Part shown: positions 8,968 to 18,392 of the stretch, in pieces
Position numbering within the stretch: the first letter of the stretch is position 1
Layout of the letters: every line of letters starts with the position of its first letter
Source of the DNA: Firm-04 sp045591925
Lineage (GTDB): Bacteria > Bacillota > Clostridia > Oscillospirales > Ruminococcaceae
Assembly: GCA_045591925.1 (NCBI GenBank)
Contig: JAZNTW010000096.1
Location: 89,821 to 153,820, forward strand
Length of the DNA stretch: 64,000 nt
Reading direction: 5' to 3'
Program-made: the position numbers and the translations under genes
The notes under the pieces: model-generated
Database searches by the model: none
What the model was told of the DNA's origin: nothing
The model's input: the letters and a program-made list of their open reading frames with translations, nothing else

Positions 8968-11334
8968 TCAAATCTGCATCCGAACAGCCGCTGCCGTCCA
9001 GGTCATCGGTTCTCCGCGATACTCAGCCGGCATGGGATACAAGCCCTGTCCGATCGGAACAAGTGCCGCGAGCCGCAGACCGTTATCTGCAAGCTCCTTT
9101 TCCAGTGCGTGCCGTGTCCAGAAAATATCATAAATCTGATACTGGCCCCAACCATTGCTCTGTCTGTGCGGAATCTCAAAACGCGCATTCGGCACATCAA
9201 ACAGCAGCACGCCGTTTTCACCAATCAAACCACGCAGCTTCTTCCAAAGCATTCTGCGCGTTCCGTACTCGTAATGCCGAATAAATCGGAAAATTGATAC
9301 TGCGTCATACTGTCCCTCCAGCTCGTCCGAGAGAATATCAATCTGACGAATATCCACATCATCAAATCGTGCCATCAGCTTTTCCAGCATCGCAGGTGAA
9401 GCGTCGCAAGAGGTGCATTCGCCAAAAGGCAGCAGCTCGCGCAGAATTCTGCCGGTTCCGCTTGCAAGGTCCAGCAGCTTCGGCGCCGTCTTATCGCGCA
9501 GAAAATGCTCCAATAAAACCGAAACGCTCTGCCGTTCCATCAGATCAAAGCAATTCTGCGGATATGCCGAGAACCGCGAATCATCATAATCCGCCGCAAC
9601 ATCCTGCCGCTGATAATATGCCCGAAGCGGCGCATTGCCTTTGATCAGATGCAGGTTGCGCAATTTAAGCTGACGATCCCATTCATAGAGCGTGTGCACA
9701 CCCTGCGGAACCGCCTCTGCAATACATTCCTCCACATATCGTACAAAGTCCTTGCCGGACAGCAATGTACGCAGCTTTTCCGTCCGCCACGGCTCCTGAA
9801 ACGCCGCCGCATACAGCGGCAGACTCCGGATTGCTTTTGCCAATGAAGCAGCGTCCGCGCCCTCTGCAACCAGACCGATTCCGCAGGTGTCAATCAGTTC
9901 GGACACACCGGAGCAGGGCGTCACAATCGCCGGAATCCCAAGCAGCATTCCCTCAACTGCCGAAAGCGAACAGGCATGATTGTAATTTTCTTCCGCATAG
10001 GGGATCAATACAGCGTCGATCTCGCCATAAAATGCGGTCATATCGCAGGAGCCTGTGCGAACCTCACAGTTATCCGCTTCACGCAGCGCATCGGGAACCG
10101 GTACGGTATCCGCGTCACGCCAAAGCACCAGAAACCGAATATCCGGATTCTGCTGTACCAATTCGCAGAGCGCAGGGATTCCTCTTGCGTTCGACTGCTC
10201 CTGTCCCATCGGAGAGGATGCAAAGCCGATCGTCAGATTTTCGGGCGTCAACGGGCGCGGTCTGCGTGTGAACATCGGCTTTTTCATGTTGACATAGGGA
10301 TACATCACAGCCGGACGGCGGAACCCGTGCTGCTCCATGATATCTGCGGCGCGATTCGAGGCAACACAGTAATGCTGCACACCAAAATCACAGAGATGCA
10401 GAAGCTCCTGCATTTTGCTGCCGCCGAGCGATTGCGCAGGATTCTGCCCACTCAGGCGCAGAACGGCATTGCGCAGCAGCATACATTGATTGCCGGCTGT
10501 CAATATCGCCGTTGTACTCTCGCAAAAAACCAGCAGCGCAGGGTCATATTGCCGCATCCAGTTGGCAAGACATTCTTCCGGCACATAATGCACATCGCCG
10601 CTGACCGATGGCTCAAAGCCGGTTTTCTCGATTGACACAATACAAACCGGATGTCTGCTGGAATCGCGCAGCAGCGTGTAAATATCCCAGATTTCATTGC
10701 GGATCGCTTCCATACGCATTCCGCTTCCGAACGCATTGCATACAATCGCAATGGGCTTTACCGTTTTCGGGTCGGTCAGGCGCATCATGGATTCCGTCAG
10801 CAATCTGCGGTAATCGGCACTCAGATTTTCAAGTGCAGTCTCTGTTTCCACATCGGAGCGTGCTTTCTGTACTGCCTGAAAAGAATGAAACAGCGATTCT
10901 GTTCCGATCACGGATAGCTTTGTCAGTGGTGGCTGTCCCACGCCGCTGCGGCTTTCCGGCGCGGCAATACAAAGACTGCGCTCCAAATCGTCAGAGACAA
11001 TCTTGATGGCTTCCTGTTCCTCATTGTGCGCACGCGTCAATGTCTGACGGGTTTCCTTCCGGAAATCGGAAAGACGCTGCTTGCTTTCCGCACGAACAAC
11101 TGCGATTTCGCCCTCGAATTCCTCCACGCGCTGATACAGTGCCTCCAGAAGCTCTACGGCGGCATCATTAAACTGATTCTGCTTTTCACCAAACGGTGCA
11201 ACATACCAGTATGTGAGCTTTCTGCCCAAGCGTTTTGCCAGCTTCAATTTTCCGTATGGAGCCTGCATCGCCGTAAAGCTCTCTCTTGCAGAGCGAACCG
11301 CCCGCAGCTTTTTATCCAGTACATCCTTTTCCAT
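8968..11334 (-). CDS. Glycosyltransferase-methyltransferase fusion with coiled-coil N-terminus
   Basis: 788 residues from ATG 11334, nine bases after GGAGG; a TTG at 11352 is a weaker alternative. Residues ~60-130 are charged and predicted coiled coil. Residues ~190-520 form a GT-B glycosyltransferase with a GT4-like C-terminal half (SAVEGMLLGIPAIVTPCSGV). Residues ~590-780 are a class I SAM methyltransferase with motif I LLDLASGTGRI and FDVPNARF further on. It lies directly downstream of the Wzt-like ATPase. In E. coli O9a the methyltransferase/kinase WbdD caps the polymer end and holds a coiled coil that measures chain length; the arrangement here invites the same reading, but this is inference. 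Confidence 0.8.
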   Translation of the reverse strand: MEKDVLDKKLRAVRSARESFTAMQAPYGKLKLAKRLGRKLTYWYVAPFGEKQNQFNDAAVELLEALYQRVEEFEGEIAVVRAESKQRLSDFRKETRQTLTRAHNEEQEAIKIVSDDLERSLCIAAPESRSGVGQPPLTKLSVIGTESLFHSFQAVQKARSDVETETALENLSADYRRLLTESMMRLTDPKTVKPIAIVCNAFGSGMRMEAIRNEIWDIYTLLRDSSRHPVCIVSIEKTGFEPSVSGDVHYVPEECLANWMRQYDPALLVFCESTTAILTAGNQCMLLRNAVLRLSGQNPAQSLGGSKMQELLHLCDFGVQHYCVASNRAADIMEQHGFRRPAVMYPYVNMKKPMFTRRPRPLTPENLTIGFASSPMGQEQSNARGIPALCELVQQNPDIRFLVLWRDADTVPVPDALREADNCEVRTGSCDMTAFYGEIDAVLIPYAEENYNHACSLSAVEGMLLGIPAIVTPCSGVSELIDTCGIGLVAEGADAASLAKAIRSLPLYAAAFQEPWRTEKLRTLLSGKDFVRYVEECIAEAVPQGVHTLYEWDRQLKLRNLHLIKGNAPLRAYYQRQDVAADYDDSRFSAYPQNCFDLMERQSVSVLLEHFLRDKTAPKLLDLASGTGRILRELLPFGECTSCDASPAMLEKLMARFDDVDIRQIDILSDELEGQYDAVSIFRFIRHYEYGTRRMLWKKLRGLIGENGVLLFDVPNARFEIPHRQSNGWGQYQIYDIFWTRHALEKELADNGLRLAALVPIGQGLYPMPAEYRGEPMTWTAAAVRMQI

Positions 11335-11357
11335 TGAATCATCCCTCCGCAATCACA

Positions 11358-12572
11358 TCATTGTTCATTTTTTTCTGATGATATGATCTCCCATGTGTGA
11401 TCGATCCTTGTGACGCCTGTTTCGTCTATCGGATCATAAACCGTAAATCGAACCGCCTGTGCGGCATAATCATATGCAAACATATCCATTCTGCGCAAGC
11501 CGCAATCAAACCAGTATGAACCGGCAATCAGATTCATCGGCGCAAATCTGCATCGGATCACGCCGTGATTTTGCAGTGAAATCGGCTGCATTCGTTCCCG
11601 CTGCGTATTCGTTCCATAACAAAGCGTGTTATCTGCACGATACAGCGCCAATCCAATGAGCGCTTCTTCGGCACGCGCAGCATCCGCTTCATACGTAAGC
11701 TGAAGAATCACCGTATCACCGGTACGAAATTTCTGAATGCGTTCTCCCTGCTCATTGAGCAGGCAAATATCCGTCCATTTTGCCGGAGAATCCGCAGGTA
11801 CTTCGACTTTCGGTACAGTTGCAGCCGAAGCACTGAGCTGCCGCCGCTTGCCCATCTCCTCCAAATACAGCGGATGCACTTCATTCGGCGCACCCTCCAT
11901 ACAAATTTTTCCATCTGCAAGCCAGATCGTGCGATCGCAAATCCGTTCCAGCTGCGCCATGCTGTGCGACACAATTACAATGGTCGTGCCGGACGCCTTA
12001 ATCTCCATCAGACGGTCAAAGCATTTCGCCTGAAACGCCGCGTCACCGACAGCCAAAATCTCGTCAATGAGCAGAATATCCGCGCCAACGTGAATTGCAA
12101 CGGAAAATGCAAGCCGCATATACATTCCCGAAGAATATGTCCGCACGGGCGTATCAATAAACTCCTGCATCTCCGAAAACGCAATGATTTCATCCAGTCG
12201 TGCTTCGATTTCTTGATGTGTCAGACCAAAAATCGAGGCATTTGTAAAAATATTCTCCCGACCGGTCATATCGGGATGGAAGCCTGCGCCCAGCTCAATC
12301 AGAGAAGATACCCTGCCATGGAGCTTTACGCTGCCGCTGTCGGGATACAGAATCCGGCTCATCAGCTTCAGCAGCGTTGATTTCCCGCAGCCGTTTTTTC
12401 CGACTAAGCCAATCGCCTCGCCTGCTTCAACCGTCAGCGATACGCCGTCCAACACTTGACGCGTCTGATAACGCCGCCGGTCAGCCGAGAGCAGCTTCTC
12501 TTTCAGCGACTGTCCGCGATCGGCATAAATCCGAAAGGATTTTGTAAGATTCTGGATTTCGATTGCAGCCAA
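11358..12572 (-). CDS. Polysaccharide ABC exporter ATPase (Wzt-like) with C-terminal carbohydrate-binding domain
   Basis: 404 residues. The start is TTG at 12572, eight bases after AGGGGG; no ATG fits. Walker A GKNGCGKS (58-65), signature SSGM (147-150) and Walker B ILLIDE (166-171) are intact. Residues ~255-395 form an extra beta-sandwich like the C-terminal domain of Wzt, which in E. coli O9a recognises the modified non-reducing end of the glycan. The permease is encoded two genes upstream. The extra domain fits an exporter that picks capped chains, capped perhaps by the neighbouring methyltransferase fusion. Confidence 0.93.
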   Translation of the reverse strand: MAAIEIQNLTKSFRIYADRGQSLKEKLLSADRRRYQTRQVLDGVSLTVEAGEAIGLVGKNGCGKSTLLKLMSRILYPDSGSVKLHGRVSSLIELGAGFHPDMTGRENIFTNASIFGLTHQEIEARLDEIIAFSEMQEFIDTPVRTYSSGMYMRLAFSVAIHVGADILLIDEILAVGDAAFQAKCFDRLMEIKASGTTIVIVSHSMAQLERICDRTIWLADGKICMEGAPNEVHPLYLEEMGKRRQLSASAATVPKVEVPADSPAKWTDICLLNEQGERIQKFRTGDTVILQLTYEADAARAEEALIGLALYRADNTLCYGTNTQRERMQPISLQNHGVIRCRFAPMNLIAGSYWFDCGLRRMDMFAYDYAAQAVRFTVYDPIDETGVTRIDHTWEIISSEKNEQ

Positions 12573-12605
12573 TCCGCCGCCCCCTATTCTCCGACAGCAG
12601 ACGGA

Positions 12606-14297
12606 TTATCCAACCTCTGCCGGCGTATTCTCCACGCGCATGGACAAATCAAAAAAACGACCCTCCGGGAGCGTAAGCTGATTGCCATTGCGTATATTTG
12701 TATAATACAGCGTTTCGCCATTTGCGCCATACAGCGTAATATTGAAGCTATCCGGCACAAGCGTCCGGAACGTCAGCGTCTTTGCATGAAGCGCGCTGTC
12801 CACCTCACCAATTACCGCATAGGCATAATTCTCAGGCATCCGCATACAAATTGTCTGCTTGCTGCCGTCGAGTGCCGCCGAATCATTGATATATGCGATA
12901 TCTTCCGGATTATATATTTTCAGATAATCCTGTGTATATGCGCGATCCAGATGAATTCCTTGATTATCCGGCGCGTAGAATTGCCAGCCGGAATCGCAAT
13001 TTGCCAAAGATTTGGATACTGCATAATCAAAATTCCGGTAACGCAAAGAACGCATTTCAAAGGTCGGCTTCCACATATCCGTCACAGCGCTTGCCGTGAT
13101 GCAGCAACCGAATACGCCAACACTCAGCAGCACACGCAAAACTTTCTTGCGATTCCCTATCGGAGCCGTTTGCCAGAGCCCCACCGCAGCCGTCAGCAGA
13201 AATCCGACAAGAAACAGATAGCTGTAAAAGGATGGCAGATAACCGTCCGTGCCGCGTCTTGCCCAGTCCATGTATTTTTCACTCATTGACGTCAGCAGAC
13301 AGGGCATGAACACTCCGATACCGGATAAGATTAGCAGATTCCGCATTTTTTCCGGCTTCATCCGAATATGCGGCAGCCGCGTATAAAAGGCTGCGGTTGT
13401 CAGTGCTGCCGTCACCCAAGCAGCAGGATGCAGCATATGCGAACAGAAGCTCAGGATGGTAATCGGGTGGTCTTTTGCAAGCCGCAACAGTTCCCAAATC
13501 GGGAAAAATGACAGCGAATAGGTCATCAGTGCGCGCAGGCTCATAAACGGCTCACGAAGACTCAAGGATATCCCGTCATAGGCAGTCGGGTATATCATTT
13601 GCCATATCAAATAGACCACGCAGTATCCGACAACCGTCACGATTTGCGGCAGCATTCGTTTCACAGCGCGCCGCAGACATTGATACAAGGAACGCTGTCT
13701 GCGCGTCGGCAAGCAAAGCCCCCAGACCAGATACAGCAAAAGCATCGCCGTAAATGCTTCATAAATCATAATCGCAAGCAGCAGATACAGACAGCTCAAA
13801 GCCTCATCTTTTTTACGCTTATATTTCAGCCTGTTTCCGAAATGATACAGCGAAAGAAAACAAAGTCCAATCGGAATCTGATGACAGAACGCATAGGAAA
13901 TGAGCAGATTATGATACGCGGAAATACAAGCCCATGACACGGCAAGCACCGCCGTCAAATCTGCAAAATGACGGTCTGTATGCGCGCGCAGCAGCTTCCA
14001 TCCTGCATAGATATCAAATAACAATGCCGCATATTGTATCAGCTTATAAAACCAGACCTTATTTGCAAGAAACGGCAATGCCAGCAAATGATGATTCCAG
14101 AGATGCGAAATTCTGCCGGTTTTTGCAGCACGAATCGCATCCATGAAAACCATTCCGCGCCGCACCAGCGTATAATTTCGCATATCGTCATGCGTTGCAA
14201 ATATAATCGGATAGATTTCATAGAATAGCCAGAGCACCGCTGCACAAAATGCGATCTGCGGAAGATATTTCCGTATTTTGTGTAAAATTGACGCCAT
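12606..14297 (-). CDS. Polytopic membrane protein, GT-C-like
   Basis: 563 residues; the ATG overlaps the last base of the permease stop codon (TAATG). About ten membrane helices are followed by a C-terminal extracytoplasmic domain (~400-563). The first outer loop contains FATHDDMRNY, an adjacent-aspartate motif in the place where GT-C glycosyltransferases carry their catalytic DD. This suggests an enzyme that adds a side-chain sugar from a polyprenyl-phosphate donor. It is wedged between the permease and ATPase genes and is surely cotranscribed with them. No named family was recognised. Confidence 0.7.
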   Translation of the reverse strand: MASILHKIRKYLPQIAFCAAVLWLFYEIYPIIFATHDDMRNYTLVRRGMVFMDAIRAAKTGRISHLWNHHLLALPFLANKVWFYKLIQYAALLFDIYAGWKLLRAHTDRHFADLTAVLAVSWACISAYHNLLISYAFCHQIPIGLCFLSLYHFGNRLKYKRKKDEALSCLYLLLAIMIYEAFTAMLLLYLVWGLCLPTRRQRSLYQCLRRAVKRMLPQIVTVVGYCVVYLIWQMIYPTAYDGISLSLREPFMSLRALMTYSLSFFPIWELLRLAKDHPITILSFCSHMLHPAAWVTAALTTAAFYTRLPHIRMKPEKMRNLLILSGIGVFMPCLLTSMSEKYMDWARRGTDGYLPSFYSYLFLVGFLLTAAVGLWQTAPIGNRKKVLRVLLSVGVFGCCITASAVTDMWKPTFEMRSLRYRNFDYAVSKSLANCDSGWQFYAPDNQGIHLDRAYTQDYLKIYNPEDIAYINDSAALDGSKQTICMRMPENYAYAVIGEVDSALHAKTLTFRTLVPDSFNITLYGANGETLYYTNIRNGNQLTLPEGRFFDLSMRVENTPAEVG

Positions 14298-15076
14298 TAG
14301 AGCACCTCTGCAAAACGCCGCTGCAGTTTTTCAAAGACCAGATATCCAATACCGAAAATCAGCAGACTGATGCCTGCTGCAATCGCCAGATTTTTAAGCT
14401 GCGGCGAACGCTGATAATATAAAATATCACGATAGGACAGCACCAGCGGCGCCATCGGATTCAGCAGATACCATGGATGCCATGCTTCCGGCACAAAGTC
14501 GATTCCATATACAACCGGAGATAAATACATCCATGCCATGCTGACAACTCCCATGATATGCTCCAGATCACGGATATATACCGTCACAGCCGAAATCATG
14601 AGGTTCATTCCAAGCACCAGCACAAACTGTATCGCCATCACCGGAATCAGATACAGCAGCGCCCCAAAGCTGACGCCAAGCCGCATCACCGCAATCACCA
14701 GAAAAATGATGAGAAACGAAAACAGCATATTGCAGAAGCTGCTGAGCGTATACGCAACCGGCAGTACCTCGCGCGGAAAATATATTTTTTTGATCATATT
14801 TTTCTGGTCAAGAACCAGCTTTGCGCCCGTTGTCAGCGAGGAGGCAAAGAATATCCATGGAACAAGCGCCACAAACAAATGCAGATAGTAATTTGGTATT
14901 CCGCTTTTCAAAATCACAGAAAATACCATCGTGTATACAAGCAGCTGCAAAAGCGGATTCAGAAACGTCCATAAGAATCCGAGCACACTGCCCTTATATC
15001 TGCCCTTGAGGTCTTTTCGGACAAGACTTGCGATCATTTCACGGTATTGATAGAGCTCACGCAGCTTCCCTATCAT
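14297..15076 (-). CDS. Polysaccharide ABC exporter permease (Wzm/TagG-like)
   Basis: 259 residues from ATG 15076, nine bases after GGAGAG. The start overlaps the upstream rmd stop (ATGA), which indicates translational coupling. ABC-2 family hallmarks are present: an amphipathic N-terminus LVRKDLKGRYKGSVLGFLW, six hydrophobic segments and the late LSPVVYGIDFVPE and LNPMAPLVLSYRD motifs. It forms the membrane channel for the Wzt-like ATPase and should export a polyprenyl-linked glycan from the cytoplasm. Confidence 0.94.
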   Translation of the reverse strand: MIGKLRELYQYREMIASLVRKDLKGRYKGSVLGFLWTFLNPLLQLLVYTMVFSVILKSGIPNYYLHLFVALVPWIFFASSLTTGAKLVLDQKNMIKKIYFPREVLPVAYTLSSFCNMLFSFLIIFLVIAVMRLGVSFGALLYLIPVMAIQFVLVLGMNLMISAVTVYIRDLEHIMGVVSMAWMYLSPVVYGIDFVPEAWHPWYLLNPMAPLVLSYRDILYYQRSPQLKNLAIAAGISLLIFGIGYLVFEKLQRRFAEVL

Positions 15077-16044
15077 GCTTCTGATCTCTCCTTTAGTTCC
15101 TGCCGCCAATATGCAAGCGTATCGGAAATGGTCTGCGCGGTCGGAATTTCAGGCGTCCATCCCGTATCTTGTCGCAGCTTCTCGATATCCGCGACAAGAT
15201 ACGCCGTTTCTACCGGACGCAGCTTTTCGCGGTCAATTTCATGCCGAATCGGAACCCTACAGCACGACAAAATCTGTGACAGGATATCCGAAATCGCGGT
15301 CGCTTTGCCGCTGCCGACATTGTAGATTTCTCCGACGCTGCCCGATTCCAGCAGCAGCACATAGGCACGCACAATATCGCGCACATCGGTAAAATCGCGC
15401 TTTGCATCCAGATTGCCGGTTCGGATTACAGGCTCGCGCAGTCCATATTCAATTTCCGCAGCCTGTTTGCAAAAATCGGATACCACAAATATCTCGCGCT
15501 GTCCCGGTCCAAAATGGTTAAATGCGCGCACGCAAATCACCGGCAGCTGATATGCAGTCTCATACACGGCGGCAAGCTGCTCTGCGGCAGCCTTTGTCGC
15601 GGCATAAATATTCACAGGGTGCAGCGGCATGGCTTCATTGACAATCTGCAAGCCCTCGGTATGCGCTTGGCATCTGCCGTATTCCTCCGCAGAACCAACC
15701 AGCAAAATTCGCGGCAGCTGCGGCAATTTCCTTGCCGCCTCCAATAAATTGACCGTTCCCTTGATATTGAGGTCAACTGTCAGCTGCGGCTGCTGCCATG
15801 ATACGGCAACCGAGCTTTGCGCCGCAAGATGCAGAATCCTGTGCGGCTGAACGGTTTGCAGCAGCGCGGTTACGGCATCTGCGTCCAGCAGATCAAAATG
15901 ATGCACGGTACAAAGCGTCTGCAAATCTCCGGCAAGCTGCTCCTGCGGCAAAATCGCGGCATGAACCGCATATCCCTTTGCCGCAAGCTGCCGGATCGCA
16001 TATGCACCGACAAAGCCTGCCGCGCCGGTAATCAATATTCTCAT
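15073..16044 (-). CDS. rmd: GDP-6-deoxy-D-lyxo-4-hexulose (GDP-4-keto-6-deoxymannose) reductase
   Basis: 323-residue extended SDR. The NAD(P) motif GAAGFVG is at residues 7-13 and the catalytic Y147-x3-K151 is intact. Segments VRAFNHFGPGQ, GNLDAKRDFTDVRDI and IYNVGSGKA agree with Rmd rather than with GDP-fucose synthase, whose motifs are absent. It reduces the Gmd product at C4 to GDP-D-rhamnose. With gmd and manC in the same operon the full route from mannose-1-phosphate is present. AAGGAG lies nine bases before the ATG, and the stop overlaps the permease start. A D-talose or other epimer product cannot be fully excluded. Confidence 0.85.
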   Translation of the reverse strand: MRILITGAAGFVGAYAIRQLAAKGYAVHAAILPQEQLAGDLQTLCTVHHFDLLDADAVTALLQTVQPHRILHLAAQSSVAVSWQQPQLTVDLNIKGTVNLLEAARKLPQLPRILLVGSAEEYGRCQAHTEGLQIVNEAMPLHPVNIYAATKAAAEQLAAVYETAYQLPVICVRAFNHFGPGQREIFVVSDFCKQAAEIEYGLREPVIRTGNLDAKRDFTDVRDIVRAYVLLLESGSVGEIYNVGSGKATAISDILSQILSCCRVPIRHEIDREKLRPVETAYLVADIEKLRQDTGWTPEIPTAQTISDTLAYWRQELKERSEA

Positions 16045-16057
16045 GCTGTTGCGCTCC

Positions 16058-17194
16058 TTAGTCCTCGTTCAGCAATACCCTTCGGGTTTTCTCCATGACA
16101 GATTGCAGCGAATATTCCCGCAAAACACGTTCTCTCGCCGCCTTGCCGTATTGCACGCGCAATGCGTCGTTTGTCAGAAGTGTTTCCATGGCTTTTGTCA
16201 GCGCAGCCGCATCTCTTGGCGGTACGGTCAAGCCGGTCTCACCGTCAATGCTCACAAGCGGTACGCCCGTCGGAAGCGCAGTGTTGATCACCGGTTTTCC
16301 GTTGACCATCGCTTCGAGCTGTACAATGCCAAACGCCTCGCTGTTTTCAACAGACGGCAAAACAAACAAATCGCATTCCGCAAACATATCGCGCAAATCC
16401 GGCGTCATACGTCTGCCAAGAAAATGCACACGCTCCTTGATTCCCAGCACCTCAGCACGCTGCTTCAGTTCATCCTCTAGCACGCCGCCTCCGGCAAAAA
16501 ACAGCTCCGCATTTGTCTGCAAATTCGCAAACGCCTCCAGCAGCACATCCGCGCCCTTATAATACACAAGCCTACCTGCGAACAATATTTTTTTTGCTGA
16601 TTTATCGTATAGCTGCAAGGCAAGCGGCGTCAGATGAGGGCGCAGCTCATATGCAGCAGGGTCAATTCCATATGGCACAATCACGCATTTTTCGCGAAAT
16701 GGCCGCAAATACGGCGAGCTGTCAATATGCGCCTGCGTTGCAACAAGAATCGCATCCGCACGCTTCAACAGCCATTTCATCAGCGGACGATACAATTTGA
16801 GCATTGTTTTCTGCCGCACGACATCGCTATGCCATGCCACAACAACACGCCCCTTATACCCTGAAAGCAGAAGCGCCAGATCTGCAATCGGAAACGGCAA
16901 ATGCAGTTCAACCGTATCCGCAAGCATGACCTTACGCTGAAATTCTCCTATAAACGAAAATGAAATCGGACAGGAAGCAGCCGTCCCCAGACTGCCGGCA
17001 TAGGTCACCGGAACACGCCCGATCTTGTTACGCTCCGTCATGCCAAAATTATCGCGGCAGCACAGTACCTTGGTTTTTGCGTATCTGCTCATATATTCCG
17101 CAGTCTGCTGCATCACTGTCTCGATGCCGCCGATATGCGGCGTGTACGCTTTTCCTGCAATCAGCAAGCGCGGACGCGGCTTCCGATTATTCAT
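16058..17194 (-). CDS. GT4 family glycosyltransferase
   Basis: Begins at ATG 17194 (MNNRKPRPRLLIAGKAY), 13 bases after the upstream gene's stop; the longer GTG start at 17233 would overlap that gene. 378 residues. The N-terminal donor-side loop YTPHIGGIETVM and the C-terminal E-x7-E signature (ENSEAFGIVQLEAMVNGKPV) define a retaining GT4 enzyme. Given the GDP-sugar genes around it, GDP-D-rhamnose or GDP-mannose is the likely donor. Confidence 0.88.
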   Translation of the reverse strand: MNNRKPRPRLLIAGKAYTPHIGGIETVMQQTAEYMSRYAKTKVLCCRDNFGMTERNKIGRVPVTYAGSLGTAASCPISFSFIGEFQRKVMLADTVELHLPFPIADLALLLSGYKGRVVVAWHSDVVRQKTMLKLYRPLMKWLLKRADAILVATQAHIDSSPYLRPFREKCVIVPYGIDPAAYELRPHLTPLALQLYDKSAKKILFAGRLVYYKGADVLLEAFANLQTNAELFFAGGGVLEDELKQRAEVLGIKERVHFLGRRMTPDLRDMFAECDLFVLPSVENSEAFGIVQLEAMVNGKPVINTALPTGVPLVSIDGETGLTVPPRDAAALTKAMETLLTNDALRVQYGKAARERVLREYSLQSVMEKTRRVLLNED

Positions 17195-17207
17195 GCTGCT
17201 TACGCTC

Positions 17208-18362
17208 TCAGTTCTCATCATCCCGTAATTCACCGTAAACCTGATATAGCTTATCCGCTGCTGCCTCCCAACTCATTTCCTTTGCACGGCAAAATCCGCG
17301 CGCAATCAGCATATTGCGCAGATTTTCACGCGTCAATAGCAGCTCCATGCCTCTTGCAATCGCCTTGATTTTCATTGGATTACAAAGCAGTGCCGCATTT
17401 CCAACCGCTTCCGGCAAGGATGCTGCATTGGAGGTCAGCACAGGGCATCCGCACGCCATTGCTTCAAGCGGCGGCATTCCAAAGCCTTCGTAAAGCGACG
17501 GAAAGACAAATGCCAATGCACCGGAATACACCGCCGACATATGCTCCGGCGGAATATAAGACGGAAATATAATATGACCGCGCACATCCGGCGCAGCAGC
17601 AGCCTGAAAAATCTTCTCGTACTGCCAGCCCTTGCCGCCTGCAAGCACCAGCTCCGGCGCATCCGGATACTTTGTGCGCAGCAGCGCATAAGCACGAATG
17701 AGCCGCACCAGATTCTTTCGCGGCTCTAATGTTCCAAGATACAAAAAATAACGCTTCGGCAGATGATGAATCTCACGTGCCTTTTCAATTTCCTGCGCAG
17801 ACGCCGGCGAAAACCGCGTACAGTCCACGCCGCATGGCACAACACGAATCTTTTCCGCCATATCCGGATAATATTTGATGATCTCCGTGCGCGAAAATTC
17901 ACTATCTGTTACAATCCGGTCGGCACGCTGCATAGAACGCTTCAACCCAATCCGCAACAAAACACGAGTGCGCGTGTGCATGGTTTCCGGATAAGCATGG
18001 AGCACCATGTCATGCACAGTCGCAACCGTTTTTCCATGGACAAACGGCGGTACGATATAATTGAAAAAATGCGTCAGATCTGCCCATGCGCCATGGAACG
18101 CGCGATACGGCAGCGGCACAAAATTCGTCATCATACGATAGACAAGCGGAGAAAACCGCGCCGGATGCAGCGCAGTATCCGCATGAACAAACTGCTGCAT
18201 ACGCCGAACCTTTTCTTCCGGCGAACGCAGCGTAAAATATTCAAACCGATAGCGATTTTCCGGATGCAGCCGCATCAGCGCATCCGTCAGATTTGCTTCG
18301 CACCAGCCCACGCCGGAGATATTGTCTCCGATCAGCGGACTTGCGTCAAATGCAATATTCAT
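17208..18362 (-). CDS. GT4 family glycosyltransferase, mannosyl/rhamnosyltransferase-like
   Basis: 384 residues from ATG 18362. The N-terminus MNIAFDASPLIGDNISGVG and the middle motif YFLYLGTLEPRKNLVRLIRA are typical of WbpX/WbpY- and mannosyltransferase-type GT4 proteins. The EGFGMPPLEAMACGCPVL signature holds the catalytic glutamates. It lies 30 bases after gmd and 13 before the next GT4 gene. It probably adds D-rhamnose or mannose residues to the growing chain. Confidence 0.88.
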   Translation of the reverse strand: MNIAFDASPLIGDNISGVGWCEANLTDALMRLHPENRYRFEYFTLRSPEEKVRRMQQFVHADTALHPARFSPLVYRMMTNFVPLPYRAFHGAWADLTHFFNYIVPPFVHGKTVATVHDMVLHAYPETMHTRTRVLLRIGLKRSMQRADRIVTDSEFSRTEIIKYYPDMAEKIRVVPCGVDCTRFSPASAQEIEKAREIHHLPKRYFLYLGTLEPRKNLVRLIRAYALLRTKYPDAPELVLAGGKGWQYEKIFQAAAAPDVRGHIIFPSYIPPEHMSAVYSGALAFVFPSLYEGFGMPPLEAMACGCPVLTSNAASLPEAVGNAALLCNPMKIKAIARGMELLLTRENLRNMLIARGFCRAKEMSWEAAADKLYQVYGELRDDEN

Positions 18363-18392
18363 GTTTCATATGCCTCCGGAAAAATGCGGCTC

